Assembly (NCBI RefSeq): GCF_034043675.1
Contig: NZ_JAXCLA010000012.1
Coordinates: 177,399-241,398 of the forward strand
Origin: KK5 sp034043675
GTDB taxonomy: Bacteria > Pseudomonadota > Gammaproteobacteria > Burkholderiales > Burkholderiaceae_C
Direction of reading: 5' to 3'
DNA: 64,000 bases
This document shows positions 62,477 to 64,000 of this stretch, one piece after another. The notes beneath the pieces were generated by a model. That model ran no database searches. It saw only the letters and a program-made list of their open reading frames with translations, and was not told where the DNA came from. A program made the translations under genes and the position numbers. Position 1 is the stretch's first letter; each line of letters opens with the position of its first letter.

Positions 62477-63853
62477 ATGCTGTCCCGCCACCAAGACCCC
62501 ATCGCGGCCATCGCCACGGCACCCGGACGCGGCGCCGTCGGCATCGTCCGCATTTCCGCGCGGCAAGACCTGACCCCCATTGTCGAGGCCATCTGCGCCA
62601 GGCCCTTGAGGCCGCGTGAGGCGACCTATCTCCCCTTCCTCGATGCACAGGGCGGCGCAATCGACCAGGGCCTGGCCCTGCTGTTCCCGGCGCCGCATTC
62701 CTACACCGGCGAGCACGTGCTGGAGCTGCAGGCCCACGGCGGTCCCGTCGTGCTGCAACTGCTGCTGGCCCGCTGCATCGAAGCCGGTGCCGCGCTTGGG
62801 ATCCGCCTGGCCGAACCCGGCGAGTTCACGCAGCGCGCCTTCCTGAACGGCAAGCTCGACCTGGCCCAGGCCGAGGCGGTTAGCGACCTGATCGATGCCA
62901 GCACCGAAGCCGCGGCTCGCAGTGCGAGCCGCGCGCTGGCCGGCGCGCTGAGCCACGAGGTCGGCGAGCTGCGCGACGCGTTGATCAAGCTGCGCATGCT
63001 GGTCGAGGCGACGCTGGACTTTCCCGAGGAGGAGATCGATTTCCTCCAGCAGGCCGATGCACTCGGCCGGCTCCAGCGCCTGACAGCCCAGCTCGATGGC
63101 GTGCTTGACCGCACGCGGCAGGGCGCGCTGCTGCGTGAGGGCATCAAGGTCGTGTTGGCGGGCCAGCCGAACGTTGGCAAGAGTTCGCTGCTGAACGCGC
63201 TGGCCGGCGCGGAGCTGGCGATCGTGACGCCCATCCCCGGCACCACGCGCGACAAGGTCAGCCAGACGATCCAGATCGAAGGCGTGCCGCTGCACGTCAG
63301 CGACACGGCCGGCCTGCGCGAGACCGACGACGTGGTCGAGCGCATCGGGGTGGCGCGCAGCTGGGATGCGATCGCCGAGGCCGACGTGCTGCTGTTCCTG
63401 CACGACCTGACGCGGATCGGCGAGGCCGGCTACGAGGCCGAGGACCGCGCCATCGGCGAGCGCCTCGCCGCCGTGCCGCGCGAACGCATCATGCAGGTCT
63501 TCAACAAGGCCGACGTCGCTGGCGCGGCGCAGGCGCCGGAAGGCGCGCTGACGCTGTCCGCCAAGTCCGGCCAGGGCCTGGATCAGTTGCGCCGCCGCCT
63601 GCTCGAACAGGCCGGCTGGCACGCCACGCCGGAGGGCCTCTTCATCGCCCGCGAGCGCCATGTCCAGGCGCTGCGCCGCACCCGCGAACATCTGGCCATG
63701 GCCGGCGCAGTCGCTCGTCAGGAGCCTCCAGCGCTGGACCTGCTGGCCGAGGAACTGCGCCTCTCGCACGATGCCCTCGGCGAGATCACCGGCACCTTCT
63801 CCGCTGATGACTTGCTGGGGGAGATCTTCAGCAAGTTCTGTATCGGCAAGTGA
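62477..63853 (+). CDS. mnmE: tRNA modification GTPase MnmE
   Basis: A 458-residue GTPase that, with MnmG, makes 5-substituted uridines at the tRNA wobble position. The N-terminal formyl-THF-binding domain (DPIAAIATAPGRGAVGIVRIS), a helical domain, the G domain with GQPNVGKSSLLNAL (about residues 228-241), DTAGLRE and NKAD, and the terminal FCIGK with the catalytic Cys are all present. ATG 62477 gives the standard N-terminus; the ATG at 62435 lies inside the hairpin region. Confidence 0.98.
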   Translation: MLSRHQDPIAAIATAPGRGAVGIVRISARQDLTPIVEAICARPLRPREATYLPFLDAQGGAIDQGLALLFPAPHSYTGEHVLELQAHGGPVVLQLLLARCIEAGAALGIRLAEPGEFTQRAFLNGKLDLAQAEAVSDLIDASTEAAARSASRALAGALSHEVGELRDALIKLRMLVEATLDFPEEEIDFLQQADALGRLQRLTAQLDGVLDRTRQGALLREGIKVVLAGQPNVGKSSLLNALAGAELAIVTPIPGTTRDKVSQTIQIEGVPLHVSDTAGLRETDDVVERIGVARSWDAIAEADVLLFLHDLTRIGEAGYEAEDRAIGERLAAVPRERIMQVFNKADVAGAAQAPEGALTLSAKSGQGLDQLRRRLLEQAGWHATPEGLFIARERHVQALRRTREHLAMAGAVARQEPPALDLLAEELRLSHDALGEITGTFSADDLLGEIFSKFCIGK

Positions 63854-63863
63854 TGTCGGTGTC

Positions 63864-64000
63864 TTAGGCGACAGCCTCGATGACGACGCCATTCTCGGCA
63901 GCGGCGTCCCTGGCGGTCTCCAGCGCGGCATCGAAGTCGAAGGAGCGCACATCCTGCTCGATGCTGGCAAAGGCCGTCGCCCCGAAGACCTGCGTCAGCG
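63864..64000 (-). CDS. 3' end of an unidentified gene, possibly an HPt-containing signalling protein
   Basis: Only the last 45 codons are in the window, ending at TAA 63864-63866. The peptide ends LTQVFGATAFASIEQDVRSFDFDAALETARDAAAENGVVIEAVA. The FxFDxALE pattern near the end resembles the tail of HPt domains in hybrid sensor kinases, but this is too short to be sure. It is convergent with mnmE, 10 nt apart. Confidence 0.45.
   Translation of the reverse strand, partial: LTQVFGATAFASIEQDVRSFDFDAALETARDAAAENGVVIEAVA

Overview
The window is GC-rich chromosomal DNA from a betaproteobacterium, most likely a Burkholderiales member of the Roseateles/Mitsuaria/Rubrivivax kind (lineage inferred, not searched). 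The strongest clue is the origin region at 53.6-63.9 kb: gyrB-dnaN-dnaA on the minus strand, without recF between dnaN and gyrB, facing rpmH-rnpA-yidD-yidC-mnmE on the plus strand. No tRNA, rRNA, CRISPR array or transposase gene was seen.

Layout. 1-7.6 kb: high-affinity potassium uptake, kdpA (3' end only)-kdpB-kdpC, a TorF-type porin gene, then kdpD-kdpE. 7.6-9.3 kb: a LysR regulator and a short-chain dehydrogenase, tail to tail and overlapping. 9.4-16.5 kb: a six-gene surface-polysaccharide operon on the minus strand (ugd, acyltransferase, secreted GH16 hydrolase, glycosyltransferase, flippase, unknown glycan protein), with a 4-nt overlap or near-overlap at every junction. 16.7-20.3 kb: a YncD/PqqU-like TonB receptor, a cytochrome b561 and a YncE-like beta-propeller protein. 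20.4-20.7 kb: a striking nested inverted-repeat element. 20.7-29.1 kb: a metallo-beta-lactamase-fold protein without the usual zinc motif, a NarL-type two-component system, a two-subunit molybdenum dehydrogenase of the IorAB type and a second TonB receptor, with another inverted-repeat region before it. 29.2-29.9 kb: a tiny DUF3309 membrane protein and a VOC protein.

29.9-38.4 kb: a complete Nit1C nitrilase cluster of eight genes, divergent from a MocR-type regulator. The shared intergenic region carries a good sigma-54 promoter match and phased direct repeats. Nit1C clusters are known from the literature for nitrogen-starvation response and cyanide assimilation. 38.4-42.6 kb: a small Ala/His-rich protein with a Crp/Fnr-like regulator behind two palindromic sites, a TonB-like membrane protein of unknown role and an exported amidohydrolase.

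42.6-53.6 kb: an accessory and defence island directly beside gyrB. It has hipBA with a multi-site operator, the remnant of a PQQ-dependent sugar dehydrogenase, an orphan HTH gene, a Wadjet jetABCD plasmid-defence operon whose jetA is broken by one nucleotide, a possible sigma-like protein and a DUF3800 protein.

PQQ is a recurring theme: a PqqU-like receptor, a quinoprotein-associated MBL-fold protein and a PQQ-dehydrogenase remnant all occur here, although no PQQ synthesis gene does. The origin region shows a DnaA box overlapping the likely dnaA -10 element, a clear rpmH promoter, and several DnaA-box-like 9-mers inside the rnpA coding sequence.
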